Shown: positions 46,211-55,349, counted from the first letter of the stretch. The stretch: 64,000 bases of DNA from Halarchaeum grantii (GCF_014647455.2 NZ_BMPF01000001.1:186001-250000); one strand, 5' to 3'. Made by a program: numbers and translations. Notes: generated from the letters alone by a model not told the origin.

Positions 46211-48250
46211 CTAGATGAAGGTGAAGACGACGAGCGCGACCGTCGGGAGGATGACGGCGAACTTCACGCCGCTGAGGAGGTCGGCGTCGCGGATGTAGCC
46301 GGCGATGAACCCCGAGAGGACGCCCTGAATGGTGACGGCGTGGAAGAACATCATGTTCAGCTTCTGGGTGTCGATGCCCCCGCCGAAGCTCATGCTCCCA
46401 CCGCCCGCCTGCGAGGCCGCCCCGCCGCCCCCGCTCGCCTGCGAGGCGAGGCCCGCCATCACGTCGAGGAAACGCACCTTCAGAATCGCCATGACGGCGA
46501 GCAGGGTGAGGTAGGTCATCATGATGATGACGACCTGCATCCGGGTGCGCGACTTGCGCTCGCGCTCGATGTCGTCCTGGTTCTCGGAGGCCTGCGCGGC
46601 CGTCGTCAGTACGGCGGATATCTGTGAGGAGGCTTCTTGGGCCTTGCTGACGAGCTTGACGGTGCGCGCGAGGCGCGGAATGTGGTACTTGTTGTTGAAC
46701 TCGACGAGCGCGTCGCGCAGGCTCGTCCCGTAATTCACCTTCGCGTAGACGATCTTGAACTCCTCGCTGAGCTTCCCCGACGACGTGTCGGAGACGGTCT
46801 TGATGGATTCGAGGAGTGTGAGGCCGGTGTCGTTCGCGGAGGAGAGCTTGCGGAGGTCGTCGGAGAGCTTGTTCGTGATGCGGTGGCGCGAGCGCTCGTT
46901 CCACTCGCGGAACACGGCGAGCGGGAGGAAGACGAGGTACATCGGGACGTACACCCAGACGAACGTGCCGGCGATGGCCCGCTCCTGCATCCCCTGCAGC
47001 GTCGTCGGCGCGGTGCCGGCGGAGACGGCGAGCGCGAGGACGACGACGGAGACGGGGACGGTGAGGCCGAGCGTGTAGAGCGGGTGGCGCTTGAAGAAGA
47101 GGTGGGGATGCGTGAACACCCACTTCGCCTCGTGCGTGCCTTCGCGGTCGTAGATGCGCGCGAAGAGCGCGCCGCCGTCCTTGAAGCGCTCGATGAGGCC
47201 GAGGTTGAGGAGGCCGGGTTCGCGACTCGTCGTCTCCTCGCCGCCCTCGCCGTCCTGCAGGCGGAGGTAGCCGTCGCCGGGTTCGTCCTCCTTCACGGTG
47301 GAGACGAGGACGAGGAAGCCGACGCCGACGAGCGGGATGAGCGCGTAGACCGTCCCGTAGAGGAGGCGGTCCTGTGATTGGCCGAGCATGCTCATGATGA
47401 CGAGGATGATGATGAGCAGGAGCGGGAACAGCGAGAGCGTCATGAACATCTCGCCGAAGAGCTCGAGCGTGTCGAGCGTGAGCTCCTGTTGCTGTTTCGC
47501 CGTCCGCATGTGCTTGTCCTTCTTGTCGGAGAGGAAGCTCGTCATGTCCCCACCGGAGTTGACGATGGAGAGCATGTCGGTGAGGAACTGGCTGAGTTCG
47601 TCCGACGGCGTCTCGAGCGAGCGGTTTCGCACCGCCGTCCGGTAATCGGTGTCGAAGTACTGCGTCTCTTGGACGATGCTCCGGAACTCGAGTGCGACCT
47701 CGCCGTAGGTGTCGTCGGCTTTCGCCATCGCTTCGAGGATTTCGAGCTGGTTCATGCCGCCCATCGAGAGGGCGTACATGAACGCGACAGCGTCCGGGAG
47801 GAGCATGTTGATCTCACGTTTGCGCTCGCCGGCGGTCATGTACGGGATGCCGACGAGGCCGCCGAAGCCGGCGGCGAACCCGATGGTGCCGAAGAAGAGC
47901 CCGGTGACGAGGACGAGCGCGGGGACCTTGATGAGGTCCAGGAAGTCCGCGACGGCCTGACTCGGGATGTAGAGGCCGACGAGGTCCTCGGTCGGGATGA
48001 CGCCGGTCGCGAAGAGCGCCCACCCGGCGAGCGTCCCGAGCGCCCAGAGGGCGAGCCCGACGATGACGCCGACGCCGAGCGCGCGCGAGAGGAACAACTC
48101 GACGGTCTCGTCACGACGCGCTTCCGCGAGCTTCGTCTCGACGTCCGCGACGAAGTCGCTCGAGTCGTCGAAGAGCCACTGGAAGACCGGATAGAAGGCC
48201 TGTGCGAGGAGGTCGCCGGAGCCGAACGCGGACTCGTTCTCGAGGCTCAT
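46211..48250 (-). CDS. Type II secretion system F / TadC family membrane platform protein
   Basis: The protein has 679 aa with two T2SSF domains. The first has DAVAFMYALSMGGMNQLEIL, the second LRKLSSANDTGLTLLESIK; each is followed by membrane helices. A Gly/Ala/Ser-rich loop lies near residue 620. It is the membrane platform paired with the 881-aa ATPase, whose stop codon its ATG overlaps (ATGA). It is a paralogue of the protein at 35861-37954. Confidence 0.88.
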   Translation of the reverse strand: MSLENESAFGSGDLLAQAFYPVFQWLFDDSSDFVADVETKLAEARRDETVELFLSRALGVGVIVGLALWALGTLAGWALFATGVIPTEDLVGLYIPSQAVADFLDLIKVPALVLVTGLFFGTIGFAAGFGGLVGIPYMTAGERKREINMLLPDAVAFMYALSMGGMNQLEILEAMAKADDTYGEVALEFRSIVQETQYFDTDYRTAVRNRSLETPSDELSQFLTDMLSIVNSGGDMTSFLSDKKDKHMRTAKQQQELTLDTLELFGEMFMTLSLFPLLLIIILVIMSMLGQSQDRLLYGTVYALIPLVGVGFLVLVSTVKEDEPGDGYLRLQDGEGGEETTSREPGLLNLGLIERFKDGGALFARIYDREGTHEAKWVFTHPHLFFKRHPLYTLGLTVPVSVVVLALAVSAGTAPTTLQGMQERAIAGTFVWVYVPMYLVFLPLAVFREWNERSRHRITNKLSDDLRKLSSANDTGLTLLESIKTVSDTSSGKLSEEFKIVYAKVNYGTSLRDALVEFNNKYHIPRLARTVKLVSKAQEASSQISAVLTTAAQASENQDDIERERKSRTRMQVVIIMMTYLTLLAVMAILKVRFLDVMAGLASQASGGGGAASQAGGGSMSFGGGIDTQKLNMMFFHAVTIQGVLSGFIAGYIRDADLLSGVKFAVILPTVALVVFTFI

Positions 48251-50892
48251 TCCGCTCCCTCGTCACCCGTCTCCGTGTCGGCCTCCTCGTCCGTCTCCCC
48301 GGTCGGTTCCTCGTCCGTCTCTCCGGTCGGCTCCTCGTCCTCCGCTGCTCCCGTCGCGTCCTCGGTGGTCGCCTCCGTGCTCGCGTCTGCCGCCTCGCCC
48401 GCGTCCGTCTCCGCGCTCGCCTCTTCGCCTTCGGCCACCTCTTCGGTTCCCGCCGTCTCCTCGTCCGTCTCGTCGGGCGCTTCTTCGCCCGCGCCTTCGG
48501 TGGCCTCGGCGTAGACCTCCTCGATGGTCGGCGTCTCGCCGGTCTCGTCGACGACGACGTCGGCGTCGGCGGCCTCCTGTGCGGCCGCCGTCAACGCGAA
48601 GCTGATGTCGGGCGCCTCCTCGCCGCGATACTCCTTGAAGAGGTCGTCCTCGGCGCGCTGGAGGAGGTCGATCGCCTCCTCGTAGACGTCCTCGGTGGGG
48701 TCGGGGCGGGGCACCATCGCCTCCTTCTCCGGGTCGACGTCGATGAGGACGGACTCCATCCCGCGCAGGTCGGCGAGGCTCTCCTCGAGGGCGTCGTTCG
48801 CTATCAGCGTCAGGATGGTGTCCGGGTCGGCGATGTACGCCTGGAGGGTCGCGGCGACCTGCGTGTACTCGTTCAGGCCGTTCCGGATGAGGTAGGCGAG
48901 GACGACGCGGCGCTCGAAGAGCTCGCGCTGGAGCGTCTCGCGCGACCACCCCCGGTCGAACTGTATCTCGTCGAGCGTGTTCGACTCGGTGAGCTGGCGG
49001 AACTCGTCGCCCTCGGGCTCCCACTGGAAGACGTCGCTGACGTTGATCTCGTCGTTCTCGGCGTCGTAGCGGTTGATCTCCGTGATGCTCCGGTTCCGAC
49101 GCACCTTCTTGCCCTGTACGCGCGTCGAGGACTGGATGGAGACGAGGTCGAGCGCGGTGAACAGCGTCTTCGAGACGTTGATGGGCGCGGTCGTGAAGCG
49201 CTTGAGGACCTCGCTGACGTTGTCCGCGTGGAACGTCGTGTACGTCGTGTGACCGGTGGACATGACCTGAAAGAGGGTGCGGCCCTCCTCGCCGCGCACC
49301 TCGCCCATGACGATGTAGTCGGGGCGCTGGCGGAGCGCGGCCTCCAGCAGGTCGAACTCGTCGATGTCGCCCTTCTCGTCCTCGCCGAAACTCGGGCGCG
49401 TGACGGACGCCACCCAGTTGCGCTGGGGGAGTTCGACCTCGCGGGTGTCCTCGATGGAGACGATCTTCGCGTTGCTCGGGATGAACAGCGAGACGGCGTT
49501 CAGGCTCGTCGTCTTCCCCGACGCGGTGCCGCCCGCGAAGATGAGGCTCTTGTTGTTCTCGATGCAGAGCCAGAGGTACGCCATCTCCTCGAGGGAGAAC
49601 GTCTTCCAGTTGATGAGGTCGACCGGCGTGAAGGGGACGTCCTTGAACTGGCGGATGGTGTAGTTCGTCCCGTGGTCGGACACTTCGCGGCCGAGCGTGA
49701 GCTGTGCGCGCGAACCGTCCGGGAGCGTCGCGTCCACCTGCGGCTGGCGTTTCGAAATCCCCTTCCCGGAGCGCTGGGCGAGTTTCACGACGAAGTCGTC
49801 GAGGCTCTGCGTGCCGTGGTAGACGTTCGTGATGAGCTGCTCGTAGTCGGAGTGATACGCGAACACCGGGGACTCGTAGCCGTCACAGGAGATGTCCTCG
49901 ACGTTCACGTCGTGCTTGATGCCGTCGATGCGCTCGTAGCCGATGAAGTCGCGCTTGAGGTAGTAGAGGAGCTTCTCGACCTGATACTGCGTGAGCGTCT
50001 GCGCGTCCTCCTCGAGGACGGCGGGTTCGGGGCGGGCGGCGATACCGTCGAGTCGGTCGGTCGTCGACTCCTCGCTCGCCCCCGCTTCGCCCTCGCCCTC
50101 GCCGGTGAACTGCTCGACGGCCTGCCGGAGTTGGTCGACGAACGACACCTCACCACGAACGTCGCCGCTGTAGATGTCGTAGCGCTCGAGGAGTTCGCGG
50201 GTCTCGCGCTCGATGACGTCGCGGCGCTCGCGCTCGCTCCCCTCGGCGGCGACGTCGTCGCTCGCGTACTTGATCGCGGTGCGTAGCTTCCCGGTCAGGA
50301 ACTCCTGGAGGTCGTCCTCCAGTTGGTTCTGGTAGGGCTCGACGAGGTAGTACTTCATCTCGTTCTCCTTATCGGAGTGGAAGATGACGACGAACGCGTA
50401 GGGCTTGTTCACCCAGTAGCGCTCGACCTCGGCGAAGTGGGACTTCTTCTCGAGTGCGACCTCCTTCTCGAGGTCGTAGCGGTTCGCCATCGTGGTGGTC
50501 CCGTGCACGTCGCTGAAGAACTCGTCCTCGTCCTCGTAGGAGAGGTCGAGGGTGCGTTCCTCGACGACGTCGTCGCCGGTGTCGGCGATTTCGCCGCCGC
50601 GCGAGAGGAATCCCGGGAGGTCGTCGGGGTCGAAGCCGAGGTACTCCTCGGGGTCGAACGGGACGACGTTCTCCTCGTCGTCGGTCGGCGGCTCGCCCTC
50701 CTCGTCGTAGTAGTACTCGTCCTTGAAGTCCTCCCACGTGTACTCGCCCTTGACGACCGCCGGCCCCGTTTCCTCGGGCTCGCTCTCGGGGGCGTCGGCC
50801 TCGGGCGTCGCGGAGGACGCGCCGTCGACGCCCTCCGGGTCGGCCGGTTGCTCGGCGTCCCCGGCGGCGTCGTCGGCTTGGTCCGTGGACAT
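48247..50892 (-). CDS. Type II/IV secretion system ATPase with long acidic extensions
   Basis: The protein has 881 aa, against 542 for its paralogue in this window. An acidic, disordered N-terminal region covers residues 1-130. The core motor has ISCDGYESP near 334, Walker A GGTASGKT (454-461), Asp box SIEDTREV, Walker B YIVMGEVRG (526-534) and His box GHTTYTTFHAD (547-557). From about residue 770 an acidic tail rich in Glu, Thr, Ala and Gly ends in two copies of an eight-residue PTGETDEE-type repeat. It heads the six-gene leftward module (ATPase, TadC, four prepilin-like proteins). Confidence 0.9.
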   Translation of the reverse strand: MSTDQADDAAGDAEQPADPEGVDGASSATPEADAPESEPEETGPAVVKGEYTWEDFKDEYYYDEEGEPPTDDEENVVPFDPEEYLGFDPDDLPGFLSRGGEIADTGDDVVEERTLDLSYEDEDEFFSDVHGTTTMANRYDLEKEVALEKKSHFAEVERYWVNKPYAFVVIFHSDKENEMKYYLVEPYQNQLEDDLQEFLTGKLRTAIKYASDDVAAEGSERERRDVIERETRELLERYDIYSGDVRGEVSFVDQLRQAVEQFTGEGEGEAGASEESTTDRLDGIAARPEPAVLEEDAQTLTQYQVEKLLYYLKRDFIGYERIDGIKHDVNVEDISCDGYESPVFAYHSDYEQLITNVYHGTQSLDDFVVKLAQRSGKGISKRQPQVDATLPDGSRAQLTLGREVSDHGTNYTIRQFKDVPFTPVDLINWKTFSLEEMAYLWLCIENNKSLIFAGGTASGKTTSLNAVSLFIPSNAKIVSIEDTREVELPQRNWVASVTRPSFGEDEKGDIDEFDLLEAALRQRPDYIVMGEVRGEEGRTLFQVMSTGHTTYTTFHADNVSEVLKRFTTAPINVSKTLFTALDLVSIQSSTRVQGKKVRRNRSITEINRYDAENDEINVSDVFQWEPEGDEFRQLTESNTLDEIQFDRGWSRETLQRELFERRVVLAYLIRNGLNEYTQVAATLQAYIADPDTILTLIANDALEESLADLRGMESVLIDVDPEKEAMVPRPDPTEDVYEEAIDLLQRAEDDLFKEYRGEEAPDISFALTAAAQEAADADVVVDETGETPTIEEVYAEATEGAGEEAPDETDEETAGTEEVAEGEEASAETDAGEAADASTEATTEDATGAAEDEEPTGETDEEPTGETDEEADTETGDEGAE
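48284..48340 (-). repeat. 24-bp tandem repeat in the ATPase C-terminal tail
   Basis: Two near-identical 24-bp units (48284-48307 and 48308-48331) plus a 9-base start of a third, within coding sequence. They encode the repeated eight-residue PTGETDEE unit and preserve the reading frame, so copy number could vary without breaking the gene. Confidence 0.65.
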
Positions 50893-50998
50893 CGTCCCCT
50901 GATTCGCACAGCAGTCTGAAAAACACTTGTGGCCGAGTCGAGCGTCGATACGTCGCCGCCGGCGGCCGAGATAGCGGACGGCTGTGCCACTTCGTCAG

Positions 50999-51006
50999 TT
51001 CTTAAC
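50999..51006 (+). promoter_or_regulatory. TATA-like element of the CBS gene
   Basis: TTCTTAAC centred about 28 nt before the ATG at 51030, consistent with a leaderless transcript. It lies in the 137-base gap between the divergent ATPase and CBS genes. Confidence 0.45.
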
Positions 51007-51029
51007 CGCTCGCGCCCGCTCGTACGTGT

Positions 51030-51434
51030 ATGGATGACGTTTTCATCGCTCGTGTGATGTCCGCCGGCGTCACGACCGTCTCCCCGGAGACGTCGGTCGA
51101 GGAGGCCGCACAGAAGATGCTCTCGGAGGACATCGGTTCGGTGGTCGTCGTCGACGACGAGGACGAACTGCTGGGAATCCTCACGACGACGGACTTCGTC
51201 CGCATCGTCGCCGAGCGCCAGCCGAAAGACAACTCGACCGTCTCCGAGTTCATGACGCGCGACGTCGAGACGGCGGGCGCCCAGGACCTCGTCGTGGACG
51301 TCGCGGCGCGCCTCGTCGAGGAGCGCATCCACCACATGCCGGTGGTCGACGAGGACGACCACGTCATCGGGATGGTGACGACGACCGACCTCACGTCCTA
51401 CGTCTCGACGCTCGACGAGCACGACGCCGAGTAA
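51030..51434 (+). CDS. Stand-alone CBS-domain pair protein
   Basis: The protein has 134 aa made up of one Bateman module: CBS 1 from RVMSAGVTTVSPETSVEEAA and CBS 2 from EFMTRDVETAGAQDLVVDVA. Each ends in the typical GILTTTD or GMVTTTD strand. Such modules bind AMP, ATP or SAM and usually regulate a partner protein in trans. No partner is evident nearby. Confidence 0.87.
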   Translation: MDDVFIARVMSAGVTTVSPETSVEEAAQKMLSEDIGSVVVVDDEDELLGILTTTDFVRIVAERQPKDNSTVSEFMTRDVETAGAQDLVVDVAARLVEERIHHMPVVDEDDHVIGMVTTTDLTSYVSTLDEHDAE

Positions 51435-51490
51435 GTAGACGGTCGTCCACCGACCCTAGGTTTTTGGTAACGCATCACATAGCGTGTGGT

Positions 51491-51745
51491 ATGGCAACGA
51501 GCGCACTCAGACCGGTGACGACGGAGGACGGCGAATCGGCGTACGTCGACCCGGAGGACTCCACGGACGGCTCGCACGGGCCGTTCGTCGCGCTCTACCG
51601 CGACCCCGAGCGCCGCGTCCGCTACGGCTGGCTCTGCACGAACTGCGGCGGGAGCGACACGACCATGGACACGATGGGTCGCGTCGAGTGCCGGGGCTGC
51701 GGGAACCGGCGCAAGCCCACGAGCTGGGACGCCGGCTACCTGTAG
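51491..51745 (+). CDS. Zinc-ribbon haloarchaeal protein (DUF5816-like)
   Basis: The protein has 84 aa. Two CxxC pairs (CTNCGG and CRGCGN) form a likely zinc ribbon with DTMGR between them; RRKPTSWDAGYL ends the protein. It resembles DUF5816 from memory. Small zinc proteins are common in haloarchaea and this one has no known role. The ATG at 51491 gives the family-like N-terminus; an earlier in-frame ATG at 51464 precedes it. Confidence 0.75.
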   Translation: MATSALRPVTTEDGESAYVDPEDSTDGSHGPFVALYRDPERRVRYGWLCTNCGGSDTTMDTMGRVECRGCGNRRKPTSWDAGYL

Positions 51746-51798
51746 GAAGCCCTACGGCACGCGCGCCCGAAGCACCGGGGTGACCACGACACGTCGCC

Positions 51799-51805
51799 GG
51801 AGGGG
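51799..51805 (+). promoter_or_regulatory. Shine-Dalgarno sequence of the methyltransferase gene
   Basis: GGAGGGG, with 5 nt between its GGAGG core and the GTG at 51809. It supports that start in a region without a nearby ATG. Confidence 0.45.
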
Positions 51806-51808
51806 ACG

Positions 51809-52432
51809 GTGAGCGTCCCCGACGCACCGAGCCGCCCGCTCACGCACGTCTACGACGCCGCCTACGCGGGCGTACCGAACTGGGACATCGGCCGCCCGCA
51901 GCGGCCGTTCGTCCGTCTCGCCGAGGCCGGCCTCGTCCGCGGGCCCGTCCTCGACGTCGGCTGTGGCACCGGCGAACTCGCGCTCTTCCTCGCCCGTCGC
52001 GGCCTCGACGTCCTCGGTATCGACCTCTCCGCGCGCGCCGTGGCGCAGGCCCGCGAGAAGGCGCGCTGGCGCCGCGTCCCCGCGCAGTTCCTCGCGTGGG
52101 ACGCCCTCCGCCTCCCGGCGCTCGCCGACGCGGGCTTCGCCTTCGAGACGGTCGTCGACTCCGCGATGTTCCACGTCCTCGGCGACGCCGAGCGCGACCG
52201 CTTCGTCGCCGGCCTCGAACGCGTCCTGCGCCCCGGCAGGTGGTACTCCCTCCTCGGGGACGCGCGCCGTGACCCGAGCGCGACGTACGGCGTCTCGCCC
52301 GACGAGCTCCGCGAGCGCTTCGAGCGCCGGCGCGACGGCTGGACGGTCGAGTTCGTCGCCGAAACGGCGTTCGAGCGGCGGTGGAGTCGGAACCCCGCGT
52401 ACGTCGCGGGCCTCCGGCGTCAGCCCGCATAG
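51809..52432 (+). CDS. Class I SAM-dependent methyltransferase
   Basis: The protein has 207 aa. SAM motif I is LDVGCGTGELALFLARRG, followed by VLGIDLSARAV and the motif IV region VVDSAMFHVLGD. The pattern around NWDIGRPQ at the N-terminus resembles thiopurine- or tellurite-type methyltransferases, but the substrate is unknown. The stop lies 13 nt inside the end of the convergent MFS gene. Confidence 0.8.
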   Translation: MSVPDAPSRPLTHVYDAAYAGVPNWDIGRPQRPFVRLAEAGLVRGPVLDVGCGTGELALFLARRGLDVLGIDLSARAVAQAREKARWRRVPAQFLAWDALRLPALADAGFAFETVVDSAMFHVLGDAERDRFVAGLERVLRPGRWYSLLGDARRDPSATYGVSPDELRERFERRRDGWTVEFVAETAFERRWSRNPAYVAGLRRQPA

Positions 52433-53721
52433 GCGTCGAACTCGACGCCGCGCAACGCGTAGTAGCCGACGCCGCAGACGCCGACCGCGGACGCGAGCGT
52501 GAACGCGAGCACCGGGTCACTGGCGTAGATGGCGCCGCCGAGCGCCGCGCTCGGGATGCCGATGACGTTCCGGACGAGGTAGTACGAGCCCGTGACGCGC
52601 CCGCCCTCGTCCGCCGCGGCGGGCCCGACGATCATCGCTTTGTGCGCGGGGAGGCCCGCGAAACGCAGGCCGGAGAACGCGAAGAGCGCGACGAGCACCC
52701 ACGCGTCGGCGGGCGCGTTGATGAGCATCACGGGGAAGAGGGCGTAGACGGCGAACCCGAGCGTGATGACGGGTTTGAGGCCGACGCGTTCGGCGAACCG
52801 GGACACCGGGAGCATCGCGACGAGCGCCACCAACATCTCGACGCCGAGGAGCACGCCGAAGAACGCCGCCGGGGAGAGCGAGACGCCGAACGCGCGAACC
52901 CCGACGTCGAGGTAGTCGGTGACGACGACGACGAAGAAGACGTACGCCATCCCGTTCGCGAACCGGACGAGGACGTCCGCGACGAGGAGCGGCCGGAGTT
53001 CGGCGGGGAGCGCGCGGAGGTCCGCGAGCACCTGCCCCACCCCCTCGAAGGGCTTCCCGATGCTGTCGCCGCTCGCGTCGTAGTAGACGTGCTGGACGAG
53101 CGTCCCGACGACGGCGACGGCGACGGCGACGGCGAGCACCCACCGGAAGCCGGTCTCGAAGTCGACGGCGAGCGCGAGCAGGCCGGCGGCGAGCAGCGGA
53201 CCGAGGAGGAAGCCGATTCGCCGGAACGTCTCCGTGCTCGCGAACCCGGCCGCGAGCTCTCCGGGCGCGGTGCGTTGTTTCACGACCGCGAACGTCGCGC
53301 CCAGCCCGAAGGACTTCCACGCCTGCGTCAGCAGGAGTCCGACGAACAACCACGTCCACACCGGGAGCGCGAACGTGCCGAGCGAGAGCCGCCCGAGCGC
53401 CGGCGCGAGCAACCAGAGGAGGAAGCCGAGCGCGGAGCAGAAGCCGAAGGCGGTGAGCGCGCGCCGCGAGCCGAGGCGGTCCGAGAGCGCGCCGCCCGGA
53501 TACGGATAGAGCGCGCTGATGAGGTTGCCGAGGCTCCCGTAGAGCCCGATGACGCCCGCGCCCGCGCCGAGCACGCGGAGGTACTCGGGGACGTAGCGGC
53601 CCGTCATCTGGAACGCGAGGCTGAACGCGAACATCGCCACGGAGAGCACGAGCACGTCGCGCGGGAGCGACGCCACCTGTCTGAACGGTGCGAGCGGGTC
53701 GACGCGCTCCTCGTCGGACAT
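52420..53721 (-). CDS. MFS transporter
   Basis: The protein has 433 aa with about twelve membrane segments. The motif A loop reads GGALSDRLGSRR in the first half. It has a long central loop of about 35 residues between the halves. The substrate is unknown. The ATG at 53721 is used; upstream in-frame sequence is arginine-rich and runs into the divergent osmC promoter. It is unrelated at motif level to the MFS at 38907-40214. Confidence 0.85.
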   Translation of the reverse strand: MSDEERVDPLAPFRQVASLPRDVLVLSVAMFAFSLAFQMTGRYVPEYLRVLGAGAGVIGLYGSLGNLISALYPYPGGALSDRLGSRRALTAFGFCSALGFLLWLLAPALGRLSLGTFALPVWTWLFVGLLLTQAWKSFGLGATFAVVKQRTAPGELAAGFASTETFRRIGFLLGPLLAAGLLALAVDFETGFRWVLAVAVAVAVVGTLVQHVYYDASGDSIGKPFEGVGQVLADLRALPAELRPLLVADVLVRFANGMAYVFFVVVVTDYLDVGVRAFGVSLSPAAFFGVLLGVEMLVALVAMLPVSRFAERVGLKPVITLGFAVYALFPVMLINAPADAWVLVALFAFSGLRFAGLPAHKAMIVGPAAADEGGRVTGSYYLVRNVIGIPSAALGGAIYASDPVLAFTLASAVGVCGVGYYALRGVEFDAYAG

Positions 53722-53848
53722 TGGGTGTACCCTCACGGGCGTCCGCCAAGAGCGTTTCCCGCCCACCGGCCGACGGCCGACGCGCCCGCCCGGACGCGGC
53801 GACGCGGGGGGAACGTTTAGGCGGGCGGCGCGAGTCGACACGGACGAC

Positions 53849-54247
53849 ATGACGGACCTCGAAGTCACCAGCGTCTCGGAGGCCGGCTACGTCACGAAGT
53901 CCCGCGTCGGCGACTTCCAACTCACCGTCGACGCCACCGACGAGGCCGGCCCGAACCCGAACGGCGTGCTCCTCGCGGACTACGCCTCCTGCTACGTGCC
54001 CGCGCTCCGCGTCGCCGCCAAGCAGCGCGGCCACGACGACCTCGGGCGCGTCGAAATCGACGTCGAGGGCGACCTCGACGCGGACGACGACCTCGAAGCC
54101 ATCCGCTTCCACGTCCGCGTCGAGGCCGCCATCGAGGACGACGACCTCGCCGAGATAACCGAGCGCGGGACGGAGATCTGCCACGTCCACTCCGCGCTCC
54201 GCGAGGGACTCCACGCCGAAATCACCTCCGAAGGCGACGCCGTCTGA
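53849..54247 (+). CDS. OsmC/Ohr family protein
   Basis: The protein has 132 aa. The two catalytic cysteines of the family are Cys48 (ADYASCYVPAL) and Cys111 (TEICHVHSAL). OsmC/Ohr proteins reduce organic hydroperoxides with dithiols. It is slightly shorter than bacterial OsmC. A CGTTTAG element at 53814-53820 lies about 32 nt upstream and may be its TATA box. Confidence 0.85.
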   Translation: MTDLEVTSVSEAGYVTKSRVGDFQLTVDATDEAGPNPNGVLLADYASCYVPALRVAAKQRGHDDLGRVEIDVEGDLDADDDLEAIRFHVRVEAAIEDDDLAEITERGTEICHVHSALREGLHAEITSEGDAV

Positions 54248-54302
54248 GGGGAGCGGTCACCGCAGGGCAAGAGACAAACCACCCACGGCCCTACCGTGGA
54301 GT

Positions 54303-54743
54303 ATGGCAGACTGGAAGGACCGCGTCGTCGGCGAGCGTATGAGCATCGACGACGAGTTCGGTGAGCAAGTGGAGGCATCTTCGTTCTCGCGCCAGCAGTG
54401 GGGACTCATCATGACGGCGACCGAGTTCCACATCGAGCAACCCGAGGACGCCGAGTCGGCGCGACTCGTCGCGGACACCGGGAAACTCCCGCAGGTGATG
54501 AGCGAGATCGACAACGTGGAGAAACAGATGGCGTCGATGGGCGCGGGCGGCGCCGGCAGCACGTCCTCCGGCGAGGGGTTCCTCGGCGGCATCAAGCGCG
54601 CGCTCGGCTTCGGCGGCCGCGACGAACGCTACGAGGAAGCGGAGGAACTCGTCCAGGAGTACGCCGACCAGCTACAGGAGCGACTCAAGGAGAACGAGCG
54701 GTGGCAGGAAGTCTGTCGCGTCGCCGCGAACACCGAGGAGTAG
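54303..54743 (+). CDS. DUF5799-like haloarchaeal protein
   Basis: The protein has 146 aa. A conserved N-terminal part contains QQWGLIMTATEFHIE. A central Gly/Ser-rich linker (about residues 80-95) and a C-terminal helical region (EEAEELVQEYADQLQERL) complete it. It resembles DUF5799 from memory. It has no membrane segment or cysteine-rich motif, and the function is unknown. It is 55 nt behind osmC on the same strand. Confidence 0.68.
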   Translation: MADWKDRVVGERMSIDDEFGEQVEASSFSRQQWGLIMTATEFHIEQPEDAESARLVADTGKLPQVMSEIDNVEKQMASMGAGGAGSTSSGEGFLGGIKRALGFGGRDERYEEAEELVQEYADQLQERLKENERWQEVCRVAANTEE

Positions 54744-54744
54744 A

Positions 54745-54894
54745 TTACTCGACGTCGCCGCCGTGGAAGATGGTGAGTTCTTCGGCCTCGTAGATGTCGA
54801 TGAGTTCGTTGACGATCTCGTCGTAGGACTGGTCCTCGGTCCGGAGGTCGTCGAGGCGCTCGATGGTCGCCTCGTCGAAGTGGACTTTCGGCAT
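54745..54894 (-). CDS. Small DUF7557-like protein, possible ribbon-helix-helix
   Basis: This 49-aa protein starts MPKVHFDEATIERLDDLR, a strand-helix-like beginning, then DEIVNELIDIYEAEELTIFH. The layout resembles small ribbon-helix-helix/antitoxin-like proteins and, from memory, the haloarchaeal family DUF7557. No toxin gene is next to it. It ends one base after the stop of the convergent DUF5799-like gene. Confidence 0.7.
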   Translation of the reverse strand: MPKVHFDEATIERLDDLRTEDQSYDEIVNELIDIYEAEELTIFHGGDVE

Positions 54895-54998
54895 ACCCGG
54901 TGGGAGGCGTCCGAGGGTGATAAATCGCGGGGCCGCGCGACGGCGGCGGCGCGGACCGCCCGCGAAGCATTGATGCCCGTGGCCGCGCGAGCAGGCGT

Positions 54999-55298
54999 AT
55001 GAGCGACGGGTTCAGTCTCGACCTGCGGAACGCCGAGGAGCAGATCGACGAGTGGGAGGCGGCGGACGGCGTCGAGGGCGTCGTCCTCGGCGTGCTCGAC
55101 GGCGAGACGCCCGACGAGGAGTGGCTCGAGGAACTCGCCGCCGGGAAGGTGCTCGTCCTCGCCGTCCACGGCGAGCTGAACGAGCGCGCCGCCGGATTCG
55201 CCGGCCCCGCGAAGGACGCGGGCGCGACGCTGATGCATTTCCGTGGGTTCCTCGTCGCCGCGCCCGCCGGGGTCTCGCTCGACACCTCGCGGCTCTGA
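54999..55298 (+). CDS. DUF5779-like haloarchaeal protein
   Basis: The protein has 99 aa, compact and mixed alpha/beta, with GVVLGVLDGETPDEEWLEEL, KVLVLAVHGELNERAAGFA and a C-terminal MHFRGFLVAAPAGV. It resembles DUF5779 from memory. No catalytic motif is evident and the function is unknown. It is divergent from the DUF7557-like gene across about 100 bases. Confidence 0.7.
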   Translation: MSDGFSLDLRNAEEQIDEWEAADGVEGVVLGVLDGETPDEEWLEELAAGKVLVLAVHGELNERAAGFAGPAKDAGATLMHFRGFLVAAPAGVSLDTSRL

Positions 55299-55349
55299 GC
55301 GCCCCGGCGGAGCCGTAGCTTTACTGTTCGCCGCCGCGACGTCGCGGAC

